Source: Microcaldota archaeon (GTDB lineage Archaea > Micrarchaeota > Micrarchaeia > Norongarragalinales > Norongarragalinaceae). From it: DNA of 64,000 nucleotides. The translations under genes were made by a program, and so were the position numbers. Below are positions 41,254 to 49,546 of the stretch, one piece after another (position 1 is the stretch's first letter; the number at the start of each line of letters is the position of its first letter). The stretch covers positions 327,991-391,990 of the forward strand of contig JACPGT010000002.1 in assembly GCA_016188965.1 (NCBI GenBank). The letters are read 5' to 3'. A model generated the notes under the pieces. The model had not been told where the DNA came from, searched no databases, and saw only the letters and a program-made list of their open reading frames with translations.

Positions 41254-42024
41254 ATGGTTCGACGCTCGACGGAATCGGTTTTGCAGGCATTGCGCGCCGT
41301 GTTGGCCAAGGAACTGGTGCTGGGCCGCGGATTTTCCCGTGCCCGCGCCGCCCGCCTTCTCAATGTCACTCCCCCGGCCGTATCGCAATATGTTTCCGGC
41401 AAACGGGGAGGCGTATTGGCCGTAGAAATCGAGCACGACAAAGCCCACATGGAGTACGTTCACCAACTGGTCCAGGACGCCTTGGCCACGCCTTCGGATC
41501 GGCCCGACCGCATCAGCAGCCTTCTCTTGAAAACCGCCGAGAAAATCGCCGCCCGCCTGGACTCATCCATTGGCGCCCGCGTGCCTACCGAGCCGCTGGT
41601 CAGCGAGACACAACGCCGCGCGAGCCTGCAACTGTTGCGCAAACGGATGGATGAGGAACACGCGGCCGCCGCTGGCTCCATGAAGTTCGCCCAAGCCTGT
41701 CCCGATGAGCGCATTGCCGCCATGTTCCGCCAGATTGCCTCTGACAGCTTGCGCCATGCCGATACGATGGCCGTGTTGATCAACTACGTTGAGCATCCCG
41801 AAAGCCTGCACAACGTCCGCCTTCCCAGCAAGGACGCGGTGCAGACGATGCTGGACGCGGAAGAATCCGCCGACGAGGCCGACATCGCGCCGCTTAAAGC
41901 CCGTTTGGGTCCAGCGGCACGCCTTCTGATCGAATCGGTGGATGCGGATGAGCGCAAGCATGTGCTTCTGCTCAAGGGCCTCATGACGCTGATTGACGAG
42001 CAGAATAAACTCGGCAAGACGTGA
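41254..42024 (+). CDS. HTH regulator fused to a ferritin-like helical domain
   Basis: A 256-residue protein. Residues about 5-60 are a helix-turn-helix of the archaeal type: SRARAARLLNVTPPAVSQYVSGKRGG. Residues about 120-256 are a four-helix, ferritin-like region with E-x-x-H and D...RH positions (MDEEHAAAAGSMKFA and IASDSLRHADTMAVL, then ESVDADERKHVLLL). These could bind a di-iron centre. The divergent FTR1 permease suggests an iron-sensing repressor. GGAAGGGG precedes ATG 41254; a TTG at 41236 is in frame. Confidence 0.7.
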   Translation: MVRRSTESVLQALRAVLAKELVLGRGFSRARAARLLNVTPPAVSQYVSGKRGGVLAVEIEHDKAHMEYVHQLVQDALATPSDRPDRISSLLLKTAEKIAARLDSSIGARVPTEPLVSETQRRASLQLLRKRMDEEHAAAAGSMKFAQACPDERIAAMFRQIASDSLRHADTMAVLINYVEHPESLHNVRLPSKDAVQTMLDAEESADEADIAPLKARLGPAARLLIESVDADERKHVLLLKGLMTLIDEQNKLGKT

Positions 42025-42045
42025 GGCGGCCTGGCGGGTTGCGCA

Positions 42046-42660
42046 TTATGGCCCGAAGCCCAGCTTCTTAAGTTCTTCTTCGGCCTGTTTGGCGTTCTTG
42101 AACACGATGCCCTGGATGCCCAGTTTCTTGGCCGCCTCCACGTTCTCCGCCGTGTCGTCCAGAAAGACGGTGTCTTCGGGTTTGGCGTTGAGGTCCTTCA
42201 GCACGATTTCGAACAATTTGGGATCCGGCTTCTTGATCCTATACTGCCCGGAATAGTAGACGTAGTCATAGGTGTGCGCGAAATCCCACTTGCGCGACCA
42301 CATGTTGAACAACTCGGGCCCCATGTTGGTCAGCGCGGCCACCTTGTATTTCTTGCGCAAGCGCTGGATCAAATCGCGGGTCCCTTCGATCTCGTACAAC
42401 GCCTCGATGTTGAAGTCGCCGGCGATGTACACGCCATGGATGTCGAACACCACCGTCTTATGCACGGCGTATTTCTTGACGAGCGGCCGGGCGGCCGACG
42501 CGACCAAGTAGCCCACGGCGGCCAGCAGGAATCCGGAGAGCACGTCGCCGAATGCCAGCGGCAACAAAAGCACGGACGCGATGACTGTCAGCACGAGGTG
42601 CAGCCAGTCCACGAACGGGCTCCAGGTCCTTTTTTGGGCCTTAGGGGTGGTATTCTTCAT
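42046..42660 (-). CDS. HAD-superfamily hydrolase with N-terminal membrane segment
   Basis: A 204-residue protein. One or two membrane helices (about 15-58) precede a HAD domain. Motif I is VVFDIHGVYIAG, motif II AALTNMG, motif III KKPDPKLFEIVLK and motif IV TVFLDDTAENVEAAKKLG. Motif I reads D-x-H instead of D-x-D, so the general acid/base Asp is replaced by His. That suggests altered chemistry or a pseudo-phosphatase. Substrate unknown. Confidence 0.8.
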   Translation of the reverse strand: MKNTTPKAQKRTWSPFVDWLHLVLTVIASVLLLPLAFGDVLSGFLLAAVGYLVASAARPLVKKYAVHKTVVFDIHGVYIAGDFNIEALYEIEGTRDLIQRLRKKYKVAALTNMGPELFNMWSRKWDFAHTYDYVYYSGQYRIKKPDPKLFEIVLKDLNAKPEDTVFLDDTAENVEAAKKLGIQGIVFKNAKQAEEELKKLGFGP

Positions 42661-42811
42661 GCCATCCTTTCAGGTATTCTTCCATTTTAAGCCGCGCGCA
42701 TAGGCTCGTGGCGGTTGAGAAAAAATAAACCCAATCCCTATATTCGCCTCCTGCGCTTTGCATGCCGAGGTGTTAAATACTTAAATGGTCAAATGGCTAA
42801 GTGGTGAAGAC

Positions 42812-43048
42812 ATGAAGACCACCATCATCCTCGAGGAGGCAGTTTACCGGAAAGTCGTCGAGGAAGCCGTTCGAAAATATGGCAATACCCGAAGCATTTC
42901 GACGGTAGTCAATGACATATTGAAACACGCGCTTTTCAAGGCAAAAACAAGCGAACCTAAAACCTGGCGCGATGTCTGGGGAACCTTCAAGACCGATACG
43001 CCCACTCAAAAACTGAAGGATTTGGCTCGTGAGGGTTGGGGTCCATGA
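42812..43048 (+). CDS. VapB-like antitoxin
   Basis: A 78-residue antitoxin starting at ATG 42812 (MKTTIILEEAVYRKVVEEAVRKYGNTRSISTVVNDIL), a ribbon-helix-helix/AbrB-like N-terminus with a toxin-binding tail rich in Lys and Trp. TTAAATACT about 30 nt upstream is a TATA box and GGTGA a ribosome site. The stop overlaps the toxin start (ATGA), the usual order antitoxin-toxin. VapB proteins also repress their own promoter. Confidence 0.75.
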   Translation: MKTTIILEEAVYRKVVEEAVRKYGNTRSISTVVNDILKHALFKAKTSEPKTWRDVWGTFKTDTPTQKLKDLAREGWGP

Positions 43049-43419
43049 CTTTTTTCCTTGACACGTACGCCATTGTCGAGATTTTCAGTGGCAATCCGGC
43101 GTTCGAGCCATTCGTCGATTCCCCCAGCACCTGCACCGTATTCAATGCAGTCGAGGCCTACTTCATCTTCCGTTCAAAGGATCGCAAAGACCTTGCACGC
43201 AATGCATTGATTTTGGCCCACCGCAATGCCGCAGAGCTTTCCAAAGAAATCATCCAAAAGGCCATGGATTTTCGTGCCGACTTCAACGCCAAAAACCGCA
43301 AAAACGCGCTTTCCTACGCCGACGCCATCGGCTACACCTATGCGTTGGAAAACCGCTTGGAATTCGTGACCGGCGACGATGCTTTCAAAGGACTCAAAGG
43401 AGTACGGTTTCTCAAATGA
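43045..43419 (+). CDS. VapC-like PIN-domain toxin
   Basis: A 124-residue PIN ribonuclease. The acidic active site is visible as LDTYAIVEIF (Asp 5), AVEAYFIF (Glu), ALSYADAIGYTYAL (Asp) and FVTGDDAFKGL (Asp). It starts at ATG 43045 inside the antitoxin stop. The toxin would cleave RNA unless bound by the upstream VapB-like protein. The hairpin array begins 15 nt after its stop. Confidence 0.85.
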   Translation: MTFFLDTYAIVEIFSGNPAFEPFVDSPSTCTVFNAVEAYFIFRSKDRKDLARNALILAHRNAAELSKEIIQKAMDFRADFNAKNRKNALSYADAIGYTYALENRLEFVTGDDAFKGLKGVRFLK

Positions 43420-43433
43420 TTCCGGCTCTTCCT

Positions 43434-43695
43434 ATAGCAATCCCGGAAACTAACCCGACAAAATAGTCCAGGATTGCTATCTACTACAGCACAAATTCAA
43501 CGGAATTTGTGTGGCAGCACAAAATACTCGATTTTGTGTGGCCTTGCAAACTGCAACGGTTTGCAAGACCCCACAATTTCCGCAGAAATTGTACGGAACC
43601 ACGAGAATGAGTCGGGAAACTTTCGTGGTTTAGTATAATGTTCGCCCGCAAAGACGTTGAACCCGTGACCCAAACGTTTAATTGGGGGGGCAATT
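43434..43695. repeat. Array of seven inverted repeats, core at about 27-nt pitch
   Basis: Seven perfect inverted repeats of different sequence lie in the 299-bp gap. Stems are ATAGCAATCC (43434-43480, long loop), CACAAATTC (43490-43511), CACAAAAT (43518-43538), CTTGCAAAC (43543-43567), ACAATTTC (43573-43592), AACCACGA (43597-43630) and AATTG (43680-43695). Loops of the middle four are 4-7 nt. Their centres fall at 43500, 43528, 43555 and 43583, i.e. 27-28 nt apart. The last stem lies just before the ribosome site of the next gene. Terminator, structured RNA or protein-binding array are all possible. Confidence 0.75.
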
Positions 43696-43718
43696 GTTTT
43701 TCTAGGTGAACTTTAGAC

Positions 43719-44903
43719 ATGGCCCGAAAACCAGCTGCACCTGCCGTACATCCTCGAAAGCTCAACGTGTTTTTGAGCGACCTGAAAAAAGCGGGTCATT
43801 CGCTCCATCCGGCGTGGGCCGTAGAGGGCCCTGTAGTGAGCCAGCACGTCACGGAAGATGGACGCGGCGTCTCGGAATGGCGCAAAGGATGGGGTCCTTC
43901 CGAATCCGTGAGTTGGAGCCATCGTTCGATGCTACCGGGAAGCCGGCAGTATTCGTTGACGGTCAACGGAGCCACCCAGACGCATCTGACCAACGGCTCC
44001 GTTGACTCGCCGGCAAGCTTTTCACTCACGTACGTGACGAAGGAAGGCCATGAAAAGTCCTATACAATTCACTCTGACCCTGCTCTGGATACTTTCGAAT
44101 CTCGCCGTTTGAATAAGTCCGGCGGCCTGTTCAGCCGAACGAGGTTTTCATACCGGGATCGCGGCGATGACGAATACCAGGCTGGCAAGGTCAGCCATGA
44201 AGAGCGCGCAGCGCTGATGGATTTGGTCCGACGCCACGTCGGCCCGGATTCACTGCCGCTACCCAGTGATTCTCCAGGCGGTAATCCGGAGTATCTGCCA
44301 ATTCTGAGGGATGCCGCGGCTCGCCAGCGCGTTCCGTTCCTTCAATGGCTGCACGGCACGCCTTCCCAGGACCGACTGCTTCCGGACTTCATCCGCGAAC
44401 TGCGGACGCACAAAAAGACCATCCGATTGGGCGAAGGACGGGACCCCGCTTCCCTCCCGGACTTGTTCGCCGATCGCGAGGATGAGTTTTCCACCCCTAC
44501 GAGCATGCGATGGAACACCGAAGGAACATTGCCTTCCAGGCTCAAGTATGGACTAAGCCTGTCCTCCCACAGCCGGAGGCATCTGACGACCCAGGCTGAA
44601 GACGCGCTTGTCGACGTCCATTTGCACTTGGAGCATCCGGACGGACGCCGCCAATGGTATCGGGTAAGTTCCAATCCTCGTTTTGACGCACTGCATTTTG
44701 AGCATGCGCCCTCACAAGAAGAATCACTCCTTCCCAATGAACGCTCGCTCGTGCTGGGCCTTTTATCCCACCACACGGAGCTAAAGTCGCTGGCACTTCC
44801 GCGCACCACCCCTTTGGGCCAAAAAAAGGACGAGTTCCAGACCGCGGCCAATCGTGAGCGGACTCGTGCCGCTCAATGGCTCAATGGTCAGCTGCGCGTC
44901 TGA
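43719..44903 (+). CDS. Lineage-specific protein with an internal duplication
   Basis: A 394-residue soluble protein I do not recognise. Two halves share an order of segments. Residues about 60-190 (ESVSWSHRSMLPGSRQYSLTVNG, then YTIHSDPALDTFES, then SHEERAALMDLVRRH) and about 265-375 (SMRWNTEGTLPSRLKYGLSLSS, then YRVSSNPRFDALHFE, then PNERSLVLGLLSHH) look like a tandem repeat of a beta-rich domain followed by a helix. The start ATG at 43719 has AGGTGA upstream. It follows directly on the hairpin array. Confidence 0.6.
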   Translation: MARKPAAPAVHPRKLNVFLSDLKKAGHSLHPAWAVEGPVVSQHVTEDGRGVSEWRKGWGPSESVSWSHRSMLPGSRQYSLTVNGATQTHLTNGSVDSPASFSLTYVTKEGHEKSYTIHSDPALDTFESRRLNKSGGLFSRTRFSYRDRGDDEYQAGKVSHEERAALMDLVRRHVGPDSLPLPSDSPGGNPEYLPILRDAAARQRVPFLQWLHGTPSQDRLLPDFIRELRTHKKTIRLGEGRDPASLPDLFADREDEFSTPTSMRWNTEGTLPSRLKYGLSLSSHSRRHLTTQAEDALVDVHLHLEHPDGRRQWYRVSSNPRFDALHFEHAPSQEESLLPNERSLVLGLLSHHTELKSLALPRTTPLGQKKDEFQTAANRERTRAAQWLNGQLRV

Positions 44904-44916
44904 TTTTCGCTTTGGG

Positions 44917-46014
44917 TCATGCCTCGGCCTTTAGGCCAGGGGAGGCTGTCCTTTGTTTTTCAGTGGGGTCTGGATAAACGTCGATGCGTGGATCCCAAAT
45001 CTTGCGCCAATACGCTTTTTGGGCTTTTTCCGTCTTCGGGTGGCGCCAAGTGTTCCAACCGTCTTGAAGCGTCTTGCCTTTGGCCGCATTCAACAGCTTC
45101 GAAGTCGGCCTCCAGTCCAGGCCCAAGGCATCGCAGAGCGGCTTGAAGATGAAGCAGCGGATTTCGATGCTTTTGCGGATCAATTTCTCTTCGCTCAATG
45201 CCAACAACTCTTTCCATTGGCGGCTGCCGTTTTCCGCCAAGTTTTGGGTCAAATTCCGGATTTCGTCCAAGTCTTCCACGGCTTTCCCGTCTTTTTCCAA
45301 ACGCCAAGCCTTCAGGCCGAAAATGGGATCGCCCACATAGTTGCCGTGGCAGGCAATCAGCGTGGTGGAAAAAGAGACGTCTTGGTAAATGCAATACAGC
45401 TTGACGTGGTCCGCCGCCGCTTGGAAGCGAGGCCATAGCAGCGTAGGGAACAAATGGCGCATTTCCTTGACGACCAGGATACGGCCGCCGCCCAACGGGT
45501 ACGGCCCGTAATTCTCGATTCCGTTGCCCATGTAGTAATCCAAGTAAAGCGCGGTCGAGAGGTTGTATGCCGCGTTGTAGAGCCGGCCCAATGCCCTTGC
45601 GGAATCCGGAGTCCCTGTTTGGAACGTCTTTGCCCGTATGGCGGCCAGGTCCAGCTTGGGCCGGGTGGATCCCTGAATTCCGAACAAGTCGCCCGGCTCC
45701 ATCTGGGCGTTGAGCAATTGGTAGAAAAAATCGGCGTATTCCAGTCGTTTTTCCTGGGGCCACTTGGCCACTTTGACGTCTTCTAGCGTAAAGAAGAGGT
45801 GTTCGCGGCACAAGTCCGGCGGGAAGAATTGGGCTATCGTTGCATACGGAATATTTTTTTCTTTCACGGTATCCACGATTTTGGAAAACCAATTCAGCCA
45901 CGCTTGCGCGAAAAGAGGCTGGGTGTGACGCCATGACGTCGGGGAAATGGTCGAGAGGTCCATTTGGGCCAAGGACTTTTCCGTTGATTCGAGGTATTCG
46001 TCCAGCCATGCCAT
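44917..46014 (-). CDS. Partner protein of a stand-alone PEP-mobile domain
   Basis: A 365-residue soluble helical protein with no family I can name. Features seen are MAWLDEYLESTEKSLAQMDLS, a Gly-rich YYMGNGIENYGPYPLGGGRILVVKEMRH segment and many Trp. It starts 28 nt after the PEP-mobile-domain gene on the same strand, so the two are one unit. The layout is the reverse of the fused protein at 27721, where a helical region precedes the swivelling domain. An in-frame start further upstream (46080) would overlap the preceding gene. Start 46014 is the first ATG after that stop. Confidence 0.6.
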   Translation of the reverse strand: MAWLDEYLESTEKSLAQMDLSTISPTSWRHTQPLFAQAWLNWFSKIVDTVKEKNIPYATIAQFFPPDLCREHLFFTLEDVKVAKWPQEKRLEYADFFYQLLNAQMEPGDLFGIQGSTRPKLDLAAIRAKTFQTGTPDSARALGRLYNAAYNLSTALYLDYYMGNGIENYGPYPLGGGRILVVKEMRHLFPTLLWPRFQAAADHVKLYCIYQDVSFSTTLIACHGNYVGDPIFGLKAWRLEKDGKAVEDLDEIRNLTQNLAENGSRQWKELLALSEEKLIRKSIEIRCFIFKPLCDALGLDWRPTSKLLNAAKGKTLQDGWNTWRHPKTEKAQKAYWRKIWDPRIDVYPDPTEKQRTASPGLKAEA

Positions 46015-46042
46015 CCGTCTGTCACGAGCTGGCGCTTTGGTT

Positions 46043-46366
46043 TTATACAAGTAGAACCTCTCCGGTTTTACCGTCCACACTAATTTCTTGGCCGTCTTTC
46101 AGCTTCTTCGTCGCATTTTTCGTGGCCACGACGCAGGGGATGCCCATTTCACGCGATAGGATGGAGGGGTGCGATGTCATGCCGCCGATGTCGCAGACGA
46201 TGGCCGCCGCGCGATTCATCATCAGCACCATCGTCGGGTCGGTGATGCGCGTCACGAGGATTTCGCCTTCTTGGAAGCGCGGCTCGTCTTGCGGGCCGGA
46301 AACGATGCGGACTTTTCCACGAGCCTGGCCCGGTGACGTGCCAAGTCCGGAGAGTATTTTCTTCAT
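46043..46366 (-). CDS. Stand-alone PEP-utilizing swivelling (phosphohistidine) domain
   Basis: A 107-residue protein that is only the mobile domain of PEP synthase/PPDK. It shows GTSPGQARGKVRIV, TDPTMVLMMNRAAAIVCDIGGMTSHPSILSREMGIPCVVATKNAT and DGKTGEVLLV. The phosphorylated His lies in the TSHPS motif (about residue 65). Without ATP-grasp or PEP-binding parts it must act with a partner; the 365-residue protein downstream is the obvious candidate. Confidence 0.85.
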   Translation of the reverse strand: MKKILSGLGTSPGQARGKVRIVSGPQDEPRFQEGEILVTRITDPTMVLMMNRAAAIVCDIGGMTSHPSILSREMGIPCVVATKNATKKLKDGQEISVDGKTGEVLLV

Positions 46367-46393
46367 GGTGACGTTTTCACGCGTTCCGGCCAG

Positions 46394-47809
46394 TTAAAGC
46401 TTTTTCCGTTTCCCGAATTCCGGCAGCTTGCCGGCGCCTTTGTCCGACAAAGTGCCTTCCAACGCCTGCATGATGCGGTAGTACGCGCCACGAAGCCCCT
46501 CATAGCGGTTGCGGGCGCGCGAGTTGAGCATCTTGGCCACTTTTCCGCGCTCGACTTCGATGGACGCCGATTTGGACATTTCGAACACCTGCGACGGATA
46601 GATACTACGGTGACCACTGACCAAAAAGCTGATGACGCACGCCGTGGTCGCGTAAGTCGCTATTTCCGGTCCGAACAATTCGATCGACATGATGCTGGCC
46701 GAAATCGGCGTATTCGACGCGCCGGAGAGCACGGCTACGAAGCCCAAAGCGGCAAAAAGCGGCAAACTCAATTGGAAAAATTGGGCAAACACGCTGCCCA
46801 TGGCCGAACCTAAGAAGAATAATGGACTCAAGACGCCGCCGGATCCGCCGGAGCTCAACGTGATGGCCGTGAAAACAGGTTTGAGGATGACGTCGGCCAT
46901 GGATGCCGGCGTGCCTGCCAGCATGGCGTCAATGGAGTCCACGCCCAGGCTTAGGTATTTCGGCGAGAATGCCAACGCCAGGATGATGAGCAGCAAGCCG
47001 GCGCCGGCGGCTTTGACCAGGGGTTTGACGCGGATGCGGGCGGAAAGCGCGTGGGCCGTCTGGATGATCTCGATCAGCCAAATCGAGGCGATGCCGAAGA
47101 CGACGCCGGCCAGGGCGGCGTAGCCCAGCAGCGTCACGTCCAGCACAGGGCTCAACTCGATGGCGTGGCGGAAGTAGTGGATGCCGAAGTTGGACGCCGT
47201 TCCATACGCCACGATGCCGGCCACCAACGACGGCAACAATACGTCGTACAGCAGGCCGCCGACGACCAGCACTTCCACGCCGAAGATGGCGCCGGCGATG
47301 GGCGTGCCGAAGACCGAAGCAAAACCGGCGGAAATGCCGCAGATGACCAGCTTTTTGCGGTCATACGGGTCAAACCGCGTCAATTGCGCGAATGCCGACG
47401 CCAGGGCTGCACCTGCCTGTGCTGCGGGGCCTTCGCGTCCGGCGGATCCGCCGAATGCAACGGTCACGATGGATGCCAATAGCTTGACCGGCGCGATGCG
47501 CGGATCGATGCGCCCGTCCTCCTCGTGCACCGCTTCGATGATGCGCTCGGTGCCGTGCCCGCTGGCCTGTGGGGCGATTTTCTGGATGAACCAGACGGTG
47601 AATGCCAACGCCAACGGCAATGCAAGGAAGTAGTACGGATTCTGTTGGATGAACGTCATGGCCGTTTCGAGGGCCTTGAGGAACATGGTGGTGGATGAGC
47701 CGACGACAAGGCCGATAAGCGCGGCTAAAAAGACCCATTTGGCCACGCTGAAGATCAGGATGGTCTGTTCGGTAATCCGTCGCAAAGCCTTGGTCTCCCT
47801 CAAGTCCAA
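46394..47809 (-). CDS. ClC-family chloride channel/antiporter
   Basis: A 471-residue ClC protein with about eleven membrane helices. Signatures: GGSAGREGPAAQAGAAL (GREGP, residues about 120-136), the earlier GHGTERIIEAVHE, and GSGGVLSPLFFLGSAMG later (GxFxP-like). A gating Glu is present in GREGP. No cytosolic CBS domains. The reading frame starts at TTG 47809, with no ATG near; the true start may be slightly different. It moves chloride or fluoride in exchange for protons in known relatives. Confidence 0.9.
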   Translation of the reverse strand: MDLRETKALRRITEQTILIFSVAKWVFLAALIGLVVGSSTTMFLKALETAMTFIQQNPYYFLALPLALAFTVWFIQKIAPQASGHGTERIIEAVHEEDGRIDPRIAPVKLLASIVTVAFGGSAGREGPAAQAGAALASAFAQLTRFDPYDRKKLVICGISAGFASVFGTPIAGAIFGVEVLVVGGLLYDVLLPSLVAGIVAYGTASNFGIHYFRHAIELSPVLDVTLLGYAALAGVVFGIASIWLIEIIQTAHALSARIRVKPLVKAAGAGLLLIILALAFSPKYLSLGVDSIDAMLAGTPASMADVILKPVFTAITLSSGGSGGVLSPLFFLGSAMGSVFAQFFQLSLPLFAALGFVAVLSGASNTPISASIMSIELFGPEIATYATTACVISFLVSGHRSIYPSQVFEMSKSASIEVERGKVAKMLNSRARNRYEGLRGAYYRIMQALEGTLSDKGAGKLPEFGKRKKL

Positions 47810-48186
47810 CCGCGGTGTTTCCGGTCAGGCTACCCTAAGGCACGCGGCCTTTATTGGCTTTTCTTTTTTTCCCTGGTTTTTCAACGCCGCGAAGCGTTTT
47901 TGCTTTTCGGAAGACTGCCCGTTTAGTGCGTTTTTGGTCTGCGTGAACGGACGGTGGAGCTTTACGTTTTTTGCAAAGGGGGAACGGGCCCAGTATTTTG
48001 GACAAGGGCGTGTTTGATTGGCGGGGCGTATGTCGATTCAATTGCTTTGAACGCCGGTGCGGCTCGGGCCATCTTGCTCGGTTTTTTTCCGATGGATCCC
48101 ATGTTTTTTTTGGTTTTGCCACCAATCAGACGCGGGGCTGGCTCGTCAGTCCGGATTGCTTTTTTTCCGTTGTCTTGGTCGGCGGT
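47810..48186. other. Intergenic region without a gene
   Basis: 377 bp between the start of the ClC gene and the end of the secreted-protein gene. It is GC-moderate with several T runs on the plus strand. I see no convincing frame, tRNA or repeat. It includes the ClC promoter region and the downstream region of the secreted-protein gene. Confidence 0.5.
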
Positions 48187-49524
48187 TTAAGGCGAATCAA
48201 CCGGCGTTGCCGATGGGTTGGTAGGGGTTGCAACAACCGCGGTTCCTGGCGTAGTCAGTCTGCTGGAGCCGATTCCCAAAAACCCGCCCAGCGCGTCTAT
48301 GATTCCTCCAAAAACATTACCCAGGAAATTGCCAATGCCGGAAAAGATGCTTCCGATTCCGGAAGAACTACCGCCGGAAGGCGGTTTACCGATCACGCCT
48401 AAATCGAGTGGAGACGTGGGCGTCACGCTTGGTTTGGTTGTTGGTTGTCCGGCCCGCCCGATTATTCCGTTTCCGCCTGCTTGGGGGCCCGGGTATATTT
48501 TCGTGCCCGGCACGGTCGGATTTGGTTTTAGGGAGGGTTTGGCAGTCGGGGTTTGGTTTTCTGGCGTCTGGTTGTCCGTAACGGACGACGCTTTGGCGTT
48601 GATGAAGATTCTAGTCTGGCAGTCGAAGAATGGTTCGGAATTGTGGAACGCGGAAAAAATGTTCCAGCCCGACGTTTTTGCCGTGTATGCATTTATGGAA
48701 AACGAGGGTTCCCACTGCGCGTTGGCGGTGAACGACGGGATGAACAGGCCTTGGGATGGCTCCGACGCCATGGTTAGCGGCGGGCAGTTCACCTCGGTTT
48801 TCTGGGTGTCGTTGTAAAAGCATTGGACGGTGGCCGTCGTGTTGGCTCCAGATGAAAGGTTTGCCGTTGCGGAGGTTATGACGCACGAGGTTGCATTTTT
48901 TTTGCTTGAAGACGGAATCGGCGTAGTGGCGGGCAGGGCGGATGGATTCGGCGAAACGGTGGGCGCGGGAGTCGCAGTGGTTGTCGGCGTAGGGCTGGTC
49001 GTTGCAGTTGGGCTTGGCGTCGCAGTTGTTGACGGTGTAGGTGTCGGCGTCGCGGAGACAGTCGGCGTGGCTGTCGGAGTAGGCGTTGGGGTGGGGCTCG
49101 ATGATGGAATAGGGGTGGGAGTCGGAGTAGGCGTGGGTGTTGGCGCGTCGGTCATGCTCATCCATTCGTACGGAGGGCTTCCGGCCGTGTCGCCCACGTG
49201 GAAACTGACTTGGTTATCCCACGCTCCGAACGTGTCAATAGCAAAATAGACCAAGGTGGAGCCGCCGGCGGCGATGGATGGCAGGCTGACGGCTTGCGTC
49301 GCCGTGTTTTGACCCGTTTCCTTCCACGTATAATAAACGCTCGTAGCAGCCGAAGTCGTTGAATCTGGATTTGAAACTTGCGCTTTGAGGTAATACGCTT
49401 GAGCCCCTGGCGGGATGTAGCCGCCGCCGGTCTGCGTGGGGTCGTCGGCAAACCAGGACACTTGGGGGATTGCAAGAAGAAGTGCCGTAAAAAAGATGAG
49501 CAGGACCGTCGGAAGGAATTTCAT
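48187..49524 (-). CDS. Secreted Pro/Thr-rich surface protein
   Basis: A 445-residue protein with a signal peptide ([19 protein letters not shown]). A beta-rich domain of about 100 residues resembles a CARDB-like fold ([24 protein letters not shown]). A long (PT)n/Ser linker (about residues 130-205) follows, then a second domain with Cys pairs and a Gly/Phe-rich tail ([29 protein letters not shown]). It is likely exported and glycosylated. The linker DNA is a degenerate trinucleotide-like repeat. Confidence 0.75.
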   Translation of the reverse strand: MKFLPTVLLIFFTALLLAIPQVSWFADDPTQTGGGYIPPGAQAYYLKAQVSNPDSTTSAATSVYYTWKETGQNTATQAVSLPSIAAGGSTLVYFAIDTFGAWDNQVSFHVGDTAGSPPYEWMSMTDAPTPTPTPTPTPIPSSSPTPTPTPTATPTVSATPTPTPSTTATPSPTATTSPTPTTTATPAPTVSPNPSALPATTPIPSSSKKNATSCVITSATANLSSGANTTATVQCFYNDTQKTEVNCPPLTMASEPSQGLFIPSFTANAQWEPSFSINAYTAKTSGWNIFSAFHNSEPFFDCQTRIFINAKASSVTDNQTPENQTPTAKPSLKPNPTVPGTKIYPGPQAGGNGIIGRAGQPTTKPSVTPTSPLDLGVIGKPPSGGSSSGIGSIFSGIGNFLGNVFGGIIDALGGFLGIGSSRLTTPGTAVVATPTNPSATPVDSP

Positions 49525-49546
49525 GGCGTAGAGCTGAACTTCGCCG

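Noticed and set aside
43434..43695. CRISPR array
   Set aside because: Spacing is regular but there is no repeated sequence of CRISPR length; each stem differs and no cas genes are near.
43484..43765. Leftward 93-codon frame across the hairpin array
   Set aside because: It has no ribosome site, runs through palindromes, overlaps the start of the next gene and shows no protein-like pattern. Open frame is probably chance.
48829..49250. Rightward Val/Gly-rich frame opposite the Pro/Thr linker
   Set aside because: It is the antisense shadow of the repetitive linker of the secreted protein; VGV repeats follow from the PT codons.
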